Shown: in pieces, positions 1-7,343 of the stretch
How the letters are laid out: every line of letters starts with the position of its first letter
Position numbering within the stretch: position 1 is the first letter of the stretch
Assembly: GCF_024979295.1 (NCBI RefSeq)
Contig: NZ_JANLCJ010000002.1
Coordinates: 372,001 to 436,000 of the forward strand
DNA length: 64,000 nucleotides
From: Herbiconiux daphne
Lineage (GTDB): Bacteria > Actinomycetota > Actinomycetes > Actinomycetales > Microbacteriaceae
Direction of reading: 5' to 3'
Translations under genes and position numbers: made by a program
The notes under the pieces: model-generated
What the model was told of the DNA's origin: nothing
Seen by the model: only the letters and a program-made list of their open reading frames with translations
Databases searched by the model: none

Positions 1-2
1 GC

Positions 3-200
3 GACATGTTCGGCCCGCTCGTGCTCAGCCCCCAGCTGCCCGAGCGCACCTCGCTGCAGCAGGCCCAGGGCGCGGCGAAGCCGCTGCACGTGTGGCCCGG
101 CGAGGGCGCTCAGGAGATGGCCCGCAACTTCGACCTGCTGCTCGAGCGCGTCATGCGCACCGGTCGCGTGGGCGAGTACGCCGACGTCACCAAAGCGTGA
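3..200 (+). CDS. parA: ParA-family chromosome partitioning ATPase, C-terminal end (5' truncated by window)
   Basis: Only the last 65 or so codons are present; the gene enters from outside the window and stops with TGA at 198-200. The visible tail has the pattern typical of actinobacterial ParA-like ATPases: a 'PERTSLQQAQG' segment, a 'PLHVWPGEGAQEMA' segment and a final helix ending in 'LLERVMRTGR'. ParA proteins bind ATP and non-specific DNA and move ParB-bound origins. No catalytic motif lies in the part visible here, so the assignment rests on family resemblance of the tail. The gene ends convergently towards the MerR gene that follows. Confidence 0.6.
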   Translation, partial: DMFGPLVLSPQLPERTSLQQAQGAAKPLHVWPGEGAQEMARNFDLLLERVMRTGRVGEYADVTKA

Positions 201-227
201 GAGACCTCAGACCTACCGAAAAGTCAT

Positions 228-261
228 AATCCGCTCCATATCGCGAGATGTGGAACGGATT
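228..261. terminator. Candidate hairpin terminator between convergent genes
   Basis: An inverted repeat with outer arms AATCCG (228-233) and CGGATT (256-261) and inner arms TCCA (235-238) and TGGA (251-254) lies 28 bases after the ParA stop. No clear T-run follows, so its role as a terminator is inferred from position and symmetry. Confidence 0.4.
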
Positions 262-295
262 TCGACGTTTCGAGGGAGTCTGGTGCGCTACGACC

Positions 296-336
296 TGGCG
301 GGAGGGCTAGACCGCTTGGCGGGAGGCTAGACCGCT
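296..336. repeat. Two adjacent 20-21 bp direct repeats covering a stop codon
   Basis: Copy one (296-316) and copy two (317-336) differ by one extra G in copy one. The second copy contains the stop codon of the minus-strand MerR gene (327-329), so the repeat looks like a local tandem duplication of that gene's last codons. Confidence 0.7.
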
Positions 337-875
337 TTGCGGGCGGCGCGACGGGCGGCGAGCTCGTCGGCCGGGTCCATCACGACGGAGTCGAGTTCGA
401 CCAGGCTGTTCTCGACCTCCCGCAGCACCTTACCGACAGCGATGCCGAAGACGCCCTGGCCGCGGCTGACGAGGTCGATGACCTCGTCGTTCGACGTGCA
501 GAGGTAGACGCTCGCTCCGTCGCTCATCAGCGTGGTCTGGGCGAGGTCGTTGATGCCCGACTCGCGCAGCTGATTGATGGCGGTGCGGATCTGCTGCAAC
601 GAGATGCCGGTGTCGAGCAGGCGCTTGACGAGCTTGAGAACCAGGATGTCGCGGAAGCCGTAGAGGCGCTGCGAACCCGAACCGGCCGCACCGCGCACGG
701 TGGGCTCGACGAGCGCGGTGCGCGCCCAGTAGTCGAGCTGACGGTAGGTGATGCCGGCCGCGCGGGCGGCCACCGCGCCGCGATACCCGTTGGCGTCGTC
801 GAGGTCGGGAAGACCGTCGGTGAACAGCAGACCGAGATCGTAGCGAGAATCGTCGTTCTGGCTTAGCTCGGTCAT
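327..875 (-). CDS. MerR-family transcriptional regulator (Rv1830/McdR-like)
   Basis: This 182-residue protein has an N-terminal MerR-type winged helix (about residues 30-100). Its 'GITYRQLDYWARTALVEP' helix-turn and the 'YGFRDILVLKLVKRLLDTGISLQQIRTAI' region are typical of the family. The C-terminal third is short, with no cysteine-rich metal site and no drug-binding domain. In mycobacteria the equivalent gene sits close to garA and ftsR and is linked to cell-division control; the same arrangement here supports orthology. It lies 162 bp downstream of ftsR on the same strand, so it may have its own promoter. The bifunctional nuclease (DUF151) gene that lies between the two MerR genes in mycobacteria is absent here. 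Confidence 0.85.
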   Translation of the reverse strand: MTELSQNDDSRYDLGLLFTDGLPDLDDANGYRGAVAARAAGITYRQLDYWARTALVEPTVRGAAGSGSQRLYGFRDILVLKLVKRLLDTGISLQQIRTAINQLRESGINDLAQTTLMSDGASVYLCTSNDEVIDLVSRGQGVFGIAVGKVLREVENSLVELDSVVMDPADELAARRAARKAV

Positions 876-1037
876 CAGCGCCTTCCATCGTCCGGAGCAT
901 CCGGAACTCGTCTTTGCTTACCCCACGCTATCGATGCTGGAACCCGGGGGCAACGACATCACGACTTCCGGCCACGGCGTGTCGCGCGACGGAGCCAATC
1001 GTTATCGAGATCGCCGTCTCGAGCTCGCCGCCTCGCC

Positions 1038-1802
1038 CTACGGCGCGATGCGCCCGAGCGCTGAACGGATGAGGCTCGACCGCACCACCTCGAGCTGCCC
1101 GGCGATCTCCATCGCCATCTCGGCCACTTTCGCGCGGCTCGACGGATCACGACGCCGGGCCACCGGCATCAACGCGCTCTCGATCAGGCCGAGCTCGCGC
1201 TCGGTGGCCTGCCGGAAGCCGCGCAGGTGCCGCGGTTCGATGCCGCTGCGTTGCAGTTCGACCAGGGCCTTCAGCACCACCAGCGAATCTTCGCCATAGG
1301 ACTCCGCGGGGGTGAGCACCGACGCCGAGAAGGCATCCTGAACCAGCATCGGGGTGGCACCGGCCTCGCGGGTGAGGTCGTCGCGACTGAGCCGGCGCCC
1401 GGTCTGCAGAATCGAGGCGCCACCCGCGAGCCCGGCTCCGGGCATCGGCGGGTTGAGGCCGGCGTCGACGTCGGCCAGATAGTCCTTGATGACCGCGAGT
1501 GGCAGGTAGCAGTCGCGCTGCATGGTGAGGATGAGGCGCAGACGGCTGAGGTCGTTCTGCGAGAACTTGCGGTAGCCCGACTGGGTGCGGGCCGGATGCA
1601 CGAGCCCGCGCTCCTCGAGGAAGCGCAGCTTCGAGGGCGTGAGGTCGGGGAAGTCGGTGGTGAGCTTCGACAGCACCTGGCCGATGCCGAGCAGAGGGCC
1701 TGACGCCGTGCCGCCGGACGGCGAGACGGACGAAGGGCCGGGATTGGTCGACGCCGGCGACGACGCCCGCGACCGCCCGTCGGGTTGGACTGCGGCCGCC
1801 AC
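1038..1802 (-). CDS. ftsR: MerR-family regulator FtsR
   Basis: This 254-residue protein carries a MerR DNA-binding domain near residues 40-110 ('LTPSKLRFLEERGLVHPART', then 'GYRKFSQNDLSRLRLIL') followed by a helical C-terminal region. Corynebacterial FtsR and mycobacterial Rv1828 have the same layout and regulate cell-division genes such as ftsZ. The GTG start at 1802-1800 overlaps the TAG stop of the upstream FHA gene, so the two are probably translationally coupled. The first ~40 residues are Ser/Pro/Gly-rich and look disordered. Orthology is inferred from motif and from the garA neighbourhood. Confidence 0.85.
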   Translation of the reverse strand: MAAAVQPDGRSRASSPASTNPGPSSVSPSGGTASGPLLGIGQVLSKLTTDFPDLTPSKLRFLEERGLVHPARTQSGYRKFSQNDLSRLRLILTMQRDCYLPLAVIKDYLADVDAGLNPPMPGAGLAGGASILQTGRRLSRDDLTREAGATPMLVQDAFSASVLTPAESYGEDSLVVLKALVELQRSGIEPRHLRGFRQATERELGLIESALMPVARRRDPSSRAKVAEMAMEIAGQLEVVRSSLIRSALGRIAP

Positions 1803-2344
1803 TACTCTCCCGCGGCGGTGACCACGTCGATGCGTGATGGGTAGAACGTGAGCCGGAACTTGCCGATCTGCACTTCGGCCCCGTCGTCGAGCAGCGCTTC
1901 GTCGACGCGCGCTCCCCCGACGTAGGTGCCGTTCAGCGAACCGAGGTCGCGCACGACGAACGAGCGGCCGTGGCGCGAAAACTCGGCGTGCCGGCGTGAG
2001 ACGGTGACGTCGTCGAGGAAGATGTCGGCATTCGGATGCCGGCCGACGGTCGTGACATTGGTGTCGAGCAGGAATCGGGCGCCGGAGTTCGGGCCGCGCC
2101 GCACGATCAGCAGGGCCGAGCCCGACGGGAGAGCCGCGATGGCCTCGAGCTCTTCGCTCGTGACACCGCCTTCGAGAGCCGCGAGCTGGGCGGCGAATTC
2201 GCCGGTCAGCGAGAGGGTGGTGTCGCCGGTGGTCGTCGGGATGGTGATGCGCGCCGTGTGGTCGCCGTTCGGCGCAGCGCTCTTGTGCACGTCACTGTTC
2301 TGCACACCGCTGTTCTGAACATCACTGTTCGCGTCGTTCGTCAT
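1802..2344 (-). CDS. garA: FHA-domain signalling protein GarA/OdhI-like
   Basis: This 180-residue protein has a C-terminal FHA phosphopeptide-binding domain (about residues 75-170) with the hallmark 'GRHPNADIFLDDVTVSRRHAEF' and 'DLGSLNGTYVGG' segments; Arg, Ser-x-x-His and Asn of the binding site are all visible. GarA/OdhI proteins control 2-oxoglutarate dehydrogenase and glutamate metabolism when a threonine near the N-terminus is phosphorylated by a PknB/PknG-type kinase. A Thr-rich 'TTTGDTT' stretch before the FHA domain could hold such a site. The first ~25 residues are an unusual Asn/Ser/Asp/Val near-repeat ('QNSGVQNSDVHKS'). First gene of the ftsR operon. Confidence 0.88.
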   Translation of the reverse strand: MTNDANSDVQNSGVQNSDVHKSAAPNGDHTARITIPTTTGDTTLSLTGEFAAQLAALEGGVTSEELEAIAALPSGSALLIVRRGPNSGARFLLDTNVTTVGRHPNADIFLDDVTVSRRHAEFSRHGRSFVVRDLGSLNGTYVGGARVDEALLDDGAEVQIGKFRLTFYPSRIDVVTAAGE

Positions 2345-2444
2345 CGTCAGCCCTCCTCTGCTGCTTCCAGCGTAGTCGATCGCGACGCCACTCCAACCCG
2401 GGAATTGCCCGTGCAGCGCCTGCCCGGTGACCTACACTGGCCCC

Positions 2445-3281
2445 ATGTTTCCGTTGACTGCGTCGCTCTGGGTCTTCGCCGTGATCTGCGTCGCGGTCTG
2501 GGTGACCTCGGTGATCACCCGCGAATACTCCTGGGTCGATCGCATCTGGTCGATCATCCCGGTGGTCTACGTCTGGATCTTCGCGGGAGCCGCCGGCTTC
2601 GCCGATCTGCGCCTCGACCTGATGGCGTCGGTCGTGACGCTCTGGGGCGCCCGGCTGACCTTCAACTTCTCCCGCAAGGGCGGCTACGCCCGCGGCGGCG
2701 AGGACTACCGCTGGGCGGTGCTGCGCGCCCGGATGAAGCCCTGGCAGTTCCAGGTGTTCAACCTGTTCTTCATCACGATCTACCAGAACGTCATCCTGCT
2801 GCTCATCACCTTGCCCGCCTTCATGGCGTTCGAGCACCGGGCGACCCCGTTCGGTCTGCTCGACGGCGTGCTGTTCGCGGTGTTCCTGGCCTTCCTCGTC
2901 GGTGAGACCGTCGCCGATCAGCAGCAGTGGAACTTCCATCAGTGGAAGAAGGCCGAGACCGCGGCCGGTCGCGATCCGCGGCCCCGGTTCTTGCAGACCG
3001 GCCTGTTCCGCTTCTCGCGGCATCCCAATTTCTTCTTCGAGCAGGCTCAGTGGTGGGTGATCTTCTTCATCGGGGCCACCGCGGCCGGCACGGTGCTGCA
3101 GTGGACGGCGGCCGGGCCGATTCTGCTCACCCTGCTGTTCATCGGGTCGACGTTCTTCACCGAGAGCATCACGCTCTCGCGCTACCCGGAGTACGCGAGC
3201 TACAGGAAGAAGACGTCGGCGCTCATCCCGTGGTTCCCCGGCAAGACGAGCACCGACGCCGACCCGCTGGCGGTCAGTTGA
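2445..3281 (+). CDS. DUF1295 / steroid 5-alpha-reductase-like membrane protein
   Basis: This polytopic membrane protein of about 278 residues has the DUF1295 signature: 'SRKGGYARGGEDYRW' near residue 80 and a C-terminal 'GLFRFSRHPNFFFEQAQWW' resembling the NADPH-binding end of steroid 5-alpha reductases and isoprenylcysteine methyltransferases. Its substrate is unknown. I chose the ATG at 2445 rather than the GTG at 2427 because a TACACT -10-like box (2433-2438) sits six bases before it, the spacing of actinobacterial leaderless genes. Its stop overlaps the end of the convergent aldo/keto reductase by 8 bp. Confidence 0.8.
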   Translation: MFPLTASLWVFAVICVAVWVTSVITREYSWVDRIWSIIPVVYVWIFAGAAGFADLRLDLMASVVTLWGARLTFNFSRKGGYARGGEDYRWAVLRARMKPWQFQVFNLFFITIYQNVILLLITLPAFMAFEHRATPFGLLDGVLFAVFLAFLVGETVADQQQWNFHQWKKAETAAGRDPRPRFLQTGLFRFSRHPNFFFEQAQWWVIFFIGATAAGTVLQWTAAGPILLTLLFIGSTFFTESITLSRYPEYASYRKKTSALIPWFPGKTSTDADPLAVS

Positions 3282-4104
3282 CGTCGTTGGGGTGAGACCC
3301 GTTGCGGCCGTCTTCGCCGCGATCGAGCGTCGCGATGGTCGCGATCTCGGCAGCGGAGAGCTCGAAGTCGAAGATGTCGAAGTTCTGCGCCATCCGCTCC
3401 CTGTTGTTGCTCTTCGGAATGACGATGTTGCCGATCTGGGTGTGCCAGCGCAAGATCGTCTGCGGAACGGACGTGCCGTGGGCCTCGGCGATCGCGGCGA
3501 GCTCGTCGGAATCGTTGATCTTGCCCTGGCCGAGCGGGCCCCACGCCTCGATTGCGATGCCGTTCTCGGCGGCGTAGGCGCGCAGTTCGGGCTGCTGGAA
3601 GTCGACGTGCAGCTCGACCTGATTGACGGCCGGAACGATCTCGGTCTCGGCCAGCAGGCGCTCCAGGTGGTCGATGGTGAAGTTCGAGACGCCGATCGCC
3701 TTGGCGCGACCGGAGGCGAGGATCTGCTCGAGCGAGCGCCACGCCTCGAGGTAGGTGTCTTTCTCGGGCGTCGGCCAGTGGATGAGGTAGAGGTCGACGT
3801 AGTCGGTGCCGAGCCGCTCGAGGCTGCCCTCGAACGCGTCGAGCGCGCGGGTCTGGTCGGCGTTCCAGAGCTTCGTGGTGATGAAGATCTCGTCGCGTGC
3901 GAGACCCGACTCGGCGACGGCCCGGCCGACGCCTTCTTCGTTGCCGTAGATCTTCGCGGTGTCGAGATGCCGGTAGCCGACGTCGAGAGCGTCGCGCACG
4001 ACGCGATCGGTCGTGCCGGGATCGACCCGGAACACTCCGAAACCGAGCTGCGGAATCTCGACTCCGTTGTTGAGGGTCACGAGGGGAACGGCGTTTTCAG
4101 TCAT
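3274..4104 (-). CDS. Aldo/keto reductase
   Basis: This 276-residue NADPH-dependent carbonyl reductase has a full TIM-barrel layout: 'GYRHLDTAKIYGNEE' carries the catalytic Asp and Tyr, 'ITTKLWNADQ' the Lys, and 'LYLIHWPTP' the His; 'VSNF' and 'IPKSNNRERMAQN' near the end are the cofactor-binding signatures of the AKR5-like group (2,5-diketo-D-gluconate reductase type). The substrate cannot be read from the sequence. It lies 20 bp downstream of a small unknown gene on the same strand and is probably co-transcribed with it. Confidence 0.92.
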   Translation of the reverse strand: MTENAVPLVTLNNGVEIPQLGFGVFRVDPGTTDRVVRDALDVGYRHLDTAKIYGNEEGVGRAVAESGLARDEIFITTKLWNADQTRALDAFEGSLERLGTDYVDLYLIHWPTPEKDTYLEAWRSLEQILASGRAKAIGVSNFTIDHLERLLAETEIVPAVNQVELHVDFQQPELRAYAAENGIAIEAWGPLGQGKINDSDELAAIAEAHGTSVPQTILRWHTQIGNIVIPKSNNRERMAQNFDIFDFELSAAEIATIATLDRGEDGRNGSHPNDVN

Positions 4105-4124
4105 TCCCCAACCCTATTCCTCGT

Positions 4125-4556
4125 CTATTCGCCGTCGGTGACCAGACTCTGAACGATCAGGTCGAGCACCGCTTCGCCATAGGCGTCGGCGACGGTCAGG
4201 GCTTCGAAGGTGCGCACCTCGCCGCGCACGCTCGCGGTCACGAGATAGAGGGGCTCGCCGCCCGACCGGTCGACGTCGAGCGTGCGGAATCCGTCTCGCA
4301 GGATCTCGCGCAGCTGATCTTCGCGGGGCAGCCAGAGCGTGTCGGTGACGTCGACCGAGTCGAGCGCCCACTCGGTGGTGCCGTTGAAGCCGATCAGCTG
4401 CCCCGACGGGAAGTCGTGCACCTCGACGGTCATCTCGCTCACCGTGAACACGTCGCCCGTCGACTCCGAGGTCTCGATGACGAAACTGTCGCCCGACCGC
4501 GGATGCCACCGCAGGCCGGCGGTGCGAAGGGCGCGAGCGAGCTCGATGGAGATCAT
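4125..4556 (-). CDS. Conserved hypothetical protein (143 aa)
   Basis: I do not recognise a characterised family. The protein has no signal peptide or membrane segment; it alternates beta-like and amphipathic stretches and begins with 'ISIELARALRTAGLRWHP'. Small proteins with such starts occur in Microbacteriaceae and are sometimes labelled CpaE-like, but no Walker motif is present here. It precedes the aldo/keto reductase by 20 bp and is divergent from the amine oxidase gene. Codon bias matches the neighbours, so it is likely a real gene. Confidence 0.7.
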   Translation of the reverse strand: MISIELARALRTAGLRWHPRSGDSFVIETSESTGDVFTVSEMTVEVHDFPSGQLIGFNGTTEWALDSVDVTDTLWLPREDQLREILRDGFRTLDVDRSGGEPLYLVTASVRGEVRTFEALTVADAYGEAVLDLIVQSLVTDGE

Positions 4557-4676
4557 CTGCCCATCATTCCAGCGATGACCCTCCGGCCGCGGCGCGGATT
4601 CACAGATCGTTGGCTAACGTGGAGGTAAATCGGGAACCATCCAGGCGCATCCCGACGCAGAAACGGCACCGCACAA

Positions 4677-6143
4677 TTGGCACTCGAGCGACGGACCTTC
4701 CTGGTGGGCGCCCTCTCGGCCGTGTCGCTCGCCACGCTCTCCGCCTGCACGCCTCCGGCGCCCCGCCCCACGGCAACCATCACGCCCACCGAGCTGCCGC
4801 CGTCGCCCGTGCCGCACCCGGCGTCGTTCCTGCGCACCTCGTGGGCGAACGACCCCTACGCGCTCGGCTCGTTCAGCATGACTCCCGTGGGCGCCACGCC
4901 CGCCGACCGGGCGACCCTCCGCGACACGGTCGGAGCGCGCGTCTTCTTCGCGGGCGAGGCCACCTCGAGCGAGTTCCCGGGCACCCTCGCCGGTGCGGAT
5001 GCCTCGGGCGTCGCCGTCGCGGCCCGCGTCGAGGCCGTCGCGCAGCCCGACGAGCGCATCGCGGTGATCGGCGCCGGGCTCGCCGGGGCCCGGGCTGCCC
5101 GACTGCTGGCCGACGCCGGGTTCGACATCGTGGTGGTCGAGGCCCGCGATCGCGTGGGTGGCCGGATCGACACGCGCGACGACGACTCGTGGCCGTTCCC
5201 GGTGGAGCTGGGCGCGGCATCCGTCACCGGGTCGGACCTCGACGAGCCCTTGCGCACCAACGACGTCGGCACCATCTCGCTCGAGGCCACCAGCGAGGTG
5301 CGCACGGCCGACGGCGTCGTGGTGCCGCCCTCGAACGTCGGGCCGAATTCGGTCACCACGGCGGTCGAGTGGGCGCGGGCGCAGACGACCGACAGCTCCC
5401 TCGCCTCGGCACTCTCGGCGTCGGGGGCGGCGAACGTGTCGACGACACCGGATGCCGCGGGCGTGTCGTCGGCGGCCGAGCTCGCGCACTACCTCGACAC
5501 CGTGATCGCGAGCGAGTACGGCGCCAACTCGTTCCGGCTCTCGGCCTCGTGGGGTCTCGATCGCTCCGGTCTCGCCGACGGCGAGCGGCTCGTCGTGGGC
5601 GGGCTCGAAACCGTGGTGTCGAACGCCCTCGACGACCTCGACGTGCTGTTGTCGAGCACCGTCATCCGCATCGGCTACGACGACGACGGGGTGAGCCTTC
5701 GGCTCGGCACCGGCGAGTCGCTCTCGGTCGATCGCGTGATCGTCACCGTGCCGATCGGCGTGCTGCAGGCCGGCACCATCGAGTTCGCGCCGCCACTGCC
5801 CGAGGCCATGACCACGTCGATCGAGTCGCTCGGGATGGGATCGCTCGAGCAGCTCTGGCTGCGGTTCGACGAGCCGTTCTGGTCGACGGATGCGACCGTG
5901 CTCTCGGTCATCGACGAGACGTCGGAGATCGCCGAGTGGATCAACCTGCTGCCGGCGACCGGTCAGCCCATCCTGGTGGGGCTCACGGCCGCCGATGATG
6001 TTCCCGTGGTGCTGAAGCAGGGCGACGACGAGCTCATCGCGGCGGCGCTGCGTTCGCTCGTGCCGTTCGTCGACGCGTCGCTCTCGACCACCACCGCTTC
6101 GCCGACCCCGAGCCTGCCGCCGACCCCGACGCTGATTCCCTGA
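4677..6143 (+). CDS. Flavin amine oxidase-like lipoprotein with circularly permuted domain order
   Basis: This 488-residue protein is predicted to be exported by the Tat route: 'RRTFLVG' at residues 5-11 and a lipobox 'LSAC' ending at Cys24. In canonical FAD amine oxidases the order is Rossmann motif first and the 'DPYxxGSxS...FFAGEAT...GxxxGA' block last. Here that terminal block comes first (about residues 52-118: 'WANDPYALGSFS', 'RVFFAGEATSSEFPGTLAGA'). It is followed by the GxGxxG motif ('VIGAGLAGARAARLL', about 129-143) and 'RVGGRID'. The C-terminus stops where the moved block would normally begin and ends in a Thr/Pro tail. All cofactor motifs are present, so activity is plausible. The start is TTG, chosen because the Tat motif follows directly. 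Substrate unknown. Confidence 0.82.
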   Translation: MALERRTFLVGALSAVSLATLSACTPPAPRPTATITPTELPPSPVPHPASFLRTSWANDPYALGSFSMTPVGATPADRATLRDTVGARVFFAGEATSSEFPGTLAGADASGVAVAARVEAVAQPDERIAVIGAGLAGARAARLLADAGFDIVVVEARDRVGGRIDTRDDDSWPFPVELGAASVTGSDLDEPLRTNDVGTISLEATSEVRTADGVVVPPSNVGPNSVTTAVEWARAQTTDSSLASALSASGAANVSTTPDAAGVSSAAELAHYLDTVIASEYGANSFRLSASWGLDRSGLADGERLVVGGLETVVSNALDDLDVLLSSTVIRIGYDDDGVSLRLGTGESLSVDRVIVTVPIGVLQAGTIEFAPPLPEAMTTSIESLGMGSLEQLWLRFDEPFWSTDATVLSVIDETSEIAEWINLLPATGQPILVGLTAADDVPVVLKQGDDELIAAALRSLVPFVDASLSTTTASPTPSLPPTPTLIP

Positions 6144-6840
6144 GCCCGCCGTCTTCCCTGAGCCTGCCGTCTTCCCTGAGCCCGGGGTCGGCCGCAGCGC
6201 CGCGGGGCAGCAGCGGCCTCAACCGGCTGAGCGCCACGAGGCCCGCCATGATTCCGGCGAACAGGCCGATGGCGATGCCGCAATAGAGGGCGAACTCCCC
6301 CGGGCCCGACACCTGGTCGGGGTCGAGGAAGAAGTAAGGGTACCAGCGCACCGCCTGACCGCGGATGAGGGTGAAGATTCCCCAGACCACGGGGAAGATG
6401 AGCACGATCCACACCGTGCGCCAGCGCAGGCGGCGACGGCCGACGCCGATGATCCAGTCGATCAGCACGTACGACGGCAGCCAGAAATGCAGCACCTGGC
6501 TCGACCAGGGAACATCGATGCGGTAGTGATGGCTGCCCGCCTGCGACACGATCAGGCCGAACACGACGCCCGAGACGATCACGTAGGTGGTCACCATGGC
6601 CCGGGCGCTCACGAGCGCGCGGCCGACGGTGTGGCCGCGTAGCAGCAGAGCGCCCGACGCCCCGAGGGTGATCACGTTCAGCAGGTTGCTCTGAAAGGTG
6701 AAGTAGCTGAAGTAGTTGATGGTCGAGAAGGTGCTGAAACCGAGCACGTAGTCGAAGTCGAAGACGAGGGCGACGATGCCGACCGCTGCGACCACGAGTC
6801 GCAGGATGCCGAACGCACGTCGCACACGGGCTCCGATCAT
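6034..6840 (-). CDS. Pr6Pr-family integral membrane protein
   Basis: This 268-residue protein has about six hydrophobic segments in the first 215 residues. Its motifs match the Pr6Pr family: 'INYFSYFTFQSNLLNV' near residue 40, a central 'PWSSQVLHFWLPSYVLIDW' and 'RWYPYFFLDPD' near the end. The family's function is unknown. The last ~50 residues are low-complexity and contain a 6-residue repeat (REDGRL/REDGGL) encoded by an 18-bp tandem repeat. This tail runs 110 bp into the antisense of the convergent amine oxidase gene. Confidence 0.8.
   Translation of the reverse strand: MIGARVRRAFGILRLVVAAVGIVALVFDFDYVLGFSTFSTINYFSYFTFQSNLLNVITLGASGALLLRGHTVGRALVSARAMVTTYVIVSGVVFGLIVSQAGSHHYRIDVPWSSQVLHFWLPSYVLIDWIIGVGRRRLRWRTVWIVLIFPVVWGIFTLIRGQAVRWYPYFFLDPDQVSGPGEFALYCGIAIGLFAGIMAGLVALSRLRPLLPRGAAADPGLREDGRLREDGGLRESASGSAAGSGSAKRWWSRATRRRTARANAAPPR
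6140..6175. repeat. 18-bp tandem repeat straddling the amine oxidase stop codon
   Basis: Two copies of an 18-bp unit (6140-6157 and 6158-6175) differ at one base and a partial third copy follows. The first copy contains the TGA of the plus-strand oxidase gene; on the minus strand the array encodes the REDG(R/G)L repeat of the membrane protein. Confidence 0.75.
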
Positions 6841-6929
6841 CTGCTCCTGGTCTGCTCCGCCCGGCCGGTGCGCCCGGGGAACGAGGTGTCATTCGAGGGT
6901 AGTCGGTTCCGGCGTGGCAGGATTTGCGC

Positions 6930-7265
6930 ATGGAGAGACGGCGGGTCGTGGTGCGGGGCGAGGTGCAAGGCGTCGGCTACCGCTGGGCCGCACGCGAGCG
7001 GGCGAATGAGCTGGGCGTCGCGGGATTCGTGCAGAACCGGCCGGATGGCTCGGTGCTCGCCGAACTCCGCGGGGAGGCCGATGCGGTCGACGCGATGGTG
7101 GAGTGGCTGCGCCACGGACCGCCCGGCGCGCGGGTCACGTCCGTGGAGACGAGCGAGGGTTCGGCGGAGGCCCTGGCCGGGTCGGCGGAGGCCGGCGATT
7201 CTGGCGACGCCGGCGCCGAGGCCGGGTCGGCGAAGGCCGGCGCGCAGTTCGAGATCCGGCGCTGA
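6930..7265 (+). CDS. acyP: Acylphosphatase
   Basis: This small enzyme of about 111 residues hydrolyses the carboxyl-phosphate bond of acylphosphates. The signature 'VRGEVQGVGYRW' with the catalytic Arg and 'GFVQNRPDGSV' with the catalytic Asn are intact. I chose the ATG at 6930 because a GGCAGG ribosome-binding site lies eight bases upstream. A Gly/Ala/Glu/Ser-rich insert of about 30 residues separates the body from the last beta strand ('FEIRR'); most acylphosphatases are about 90 residues and lack it. Confidence 0.9.
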   Translation: MERRRVVVRGEVQGVGYRWAARERANELGVAGFVQNRPDGSVLAELRGEADAVDAMVEWLRHGPPGARVTSVETSEGSAEALAGSAEAGDSGDAGAEAGSAKAGAQFEIRR

Positions 7266-7343
7266 TCGCTCGGCACCGCGCGCGCTCCCTGTGAGCTCGA
7301 CGGTTCGGCCCGTCGGCGGTCGGGTCTTCTCCGAACCACCGGC

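Noticed and set aside
4610..4676. Earlier start for the amine oxidase linked to the GGAGGT at 4621-4626
   Set aside because: The only open frame that begins there is out of frame with the oxidase and continues as an Arg-rich shadow; the Tat motif directly after the TTG at 4677 fixes the frame.
4677..6143. Permuted amine oxidase as a frameshift, chimera or assembly error
   Set aside because: One uninterrupted frame with uniform codon bias, one export signal at the very start and matching linkers at both ends argue against a join artefact, although re-sequencing was not possible here.
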